Shown here piece after piece: positions 36,590 through 37,904 of a DNA stretch of 37,904 bases. The stretch is from Sedimenticola sp. (GTDB taxonomy: Bacteria; Pseudomonadota; Gammaproteobacteria; Chromatiales; Chromatiaceae): contig JAUXBK010000002.1 of the NCBI GenBank assembly GCA_030619405.1, positions 1 through 37,904 of the forward strand. Direction: 5' to 3'. How positions within the stretch are numbered: position 1 is the first letter of the stretch; each line of letters begins with the position of its first letter. Below the pieces are notes generated by a model. That model had not been told where the DNA came from and made no database searches. It was given only the letters and a program-made list of their open reading frames with translations. The position numbers and the translations under genes were made by a program.

Positions 36590-36854
36590 ACCTAGATCCT
36601 GCAAGTGATCGTGCTTACAGAGTGCAAAATATTGATTCGTAGAGCGAATTTGCGACTGAGTGGAATCCTTGTTGTGATTTCCAAGGGAGCAAATATCGCT
36701 ATACAGATCAAGAGCTTGTGCTATGTTGTAACCGTTCAGTCCCCCTACCGTTTTGAACCCCTCACCCCAACCCTCTCCCTGAGGGAGAGGGGATTTGAGG
36801 AGGGGGGACTGAACGGTTACGCTATGTGAGTGTGAGCACTTGCAGGATCTAGGT
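36590..36854. mobile_element. Hairpin repeat copy F3 (164 bp plus nested 93-bp MITE and 8-bp duplication)
   Basis: acctagatcctgcaagtg...cacttgcaggatctaggt. Confidence 0.8.
36728..36820. mobile_element. 93-bp MITE nested in F3
   Basis: 18-bp TIR GTAACCGTTCAGTCCCCC; flanks gctatgtt/gctatgtg; the F2 sequence supplies the empty site. Confidence 0.8.
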
Positions 36855-37016
36855 ATTACTCTGAGCCCCACAATCGTGAATCCATTCAACGCTTTTCATA
36901 ATCCCTTTTGGGGGCGGTTGTTTTTTTCATACGGCTTCGCTGCTGTAACGCACTTACAAATCCATCGCCGCTATTCTAAACTGAGAAAGTGATCATCAGG
37001 GTTAGGAATTGGTGCC

Positions 37017-37553
37017 ATGCTTTCACCCGAAGAGTTGCCACACTATGTTTATGCCGATTATCGCTTATGGGAGGGTCGTTGGGAGTTGATTGAAGGCATA
37101 CCTTATGCAATGACGCCTTCTCCCAATTTTCGTCACCAGAAGATAAGCCAGAAAATAGCCCGACTCCTGGATGAGTCCCTTGATAACTGCAAACATTGCC
37201 AAGCTGTTTTGCCGGTGGACTGGAAGGTTTCGGACGATACGGTCCTTCAACCAGACAATATGGTCATCTGTTACCGTCCTTCCGGTGATTTTCTCTTCAA
37301 GGCCCCGTCGCTGATCTTTGAAATCCTGTCACCCTCTACATCCGGGAAGGATCGAAAGACGAAATATTCGATCTATGAGCGGGAGGGTGTCGTCTTTTAT
37401 TGCATTGTCGATCCCGAAAACAGTGTGTCAAAGATCTACCGGCTACGCGATGGCCGCTATATCAAGCAGATGGACGCGACAGATGAGACCTTCGAATTCG
37501 ACCTGGGCAAGTGCAGTATCGATCTTGATTTTTCACAGATATGGAAGGAGTAA
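37017..37553 (+). CDS. Uma2 family (DUF820) endonuclease-like protein
   Basis: YADYRLWEGRWELIEGIPYAMTPSPNFRHQKISQKIARLL; PDNMVICY; LIFEILSPSTSGKDRKTKYSIYEREGVVFYCIVDPE. Confidence 0.88.
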   Translation: MLSPEELPHYVYADYRLWEGRWELIEGIPYAMTPSPNFRHQKISQKIARLLDESLDNCKHCQAVLPVDWKVSDDTVLQPDNMVICYRPSGDFLFKAPSLIFEILSPSTSGKDRKTKYSIYEREGVVFYCIVDPENSVSKIYRLRDGRYIKQMDATDETFEFDLGKCSIDLDFSQIWKE

Positions 37554-37656
37554 TCTTCCATTTGGATTTCCGCAAAACGGGATCACGATATGCATTTAAT
37601 CTTACTTTCCGCGCCTCTGGTTTGGAGCTTTTCCTTATTTTATCGGCTTCATTTTT

Positions 37657-37812
37657 TCAGTGTGAAGACCAATAATCACTTTCAGATATATCCATGTACT
37701 CCAGTATAGTCTTGTGAGTGTCAGTAAGCTCGTCCTTGAATTCTTCTACGACTTGTTCGTTTTCGATAATCGAATAGGTGGAAACCGGCTCGAAAACGTC
37801 GATAATTTTATT
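37657..37812 (-). pseudogene. Possible coding remnant, no start codon
   Basis: Minus-strand open stretch NKIIDVFEPVSTYSIIENEQVVEEFKDELTDTHKTILEYMDISESDYWSSH between stops. Confidence 0.2.
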
Positions 37813-37904
37813 CTACAGCGTCAGAATGTGGTTGGATTGGGAGTTAGTACTAGCGATCGGGTACGCAATTTCTAGCAAAAACGGCGAATTGGCGGCCCAA
37901 TACA

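Noticed and set aside
36745-36800. ctcaccccaaccctctccctgagggagaggggatttgagg as a standalone terminator
   Set aside because: Lies inside a bounded MITE with target duplications and is repeated elsewhere, so it is better explained as repeat sequence, though it may still terminate transcription.

Overview
This 37.9 kb window looks like a gammaproteobacterial chromosome segment, possibly from a sulfur-oxidizer-like lineage (an inference from gene content and repeat style). Most of the genes are recognisable. They include a radical SAM + XpaC/TelA/SPFH-GYF/zinc-ribbon cluster, nhaA, the anaerobic ubiquinone genes ubiU/ubiV/ubiT with mobA, ATP-type pckA, and a Cache-Schlafen(AlbA_2) membrane sensor. 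Also present are a SleB-type hydrolase, ppdK, valS, a cupin, FmdB-like and DUF2780-like small proteins, a thioredoxin-like protein, YihY/BrkB and an ACP-FAAL-PlsC fusion. The remainder includes tcdA, nfo, a MEKHLA protein, tRNA-Asp(GTC), rsmJ, an RHH/PIN toxin-antitoxin pair, a SulP transporter and a Uma2 nuclease. The most unusual content is a dense, layered set of small non-autonomous repeats: (i) inverted-repeat-bounded cassettes (CCGCGGATTnACGCGGATT ends) carrying GxxExxY-family relics, one with a second cassette type nested inside it; (ii) IS66-like MITEs (GTAAC ends, 8-bp target duplications), two of them inserted in the GxxExxY cassettes and one in another repeat; (iii) a 164-bp full-length hairpin family (ACCTAGATCCTGCAAGT ends) whose two long copies show apparent compensatory stem changes; (iv) two in-frame copies of a palindromic multi-hairpin repeat inside valS, related to a repeat between xpaC and telA; (v) a MITE whose 3-bp duplication is the stop codon of a cupin gene. 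All calls come from reading the sequence and the supplied ORF track; no database searches were run.
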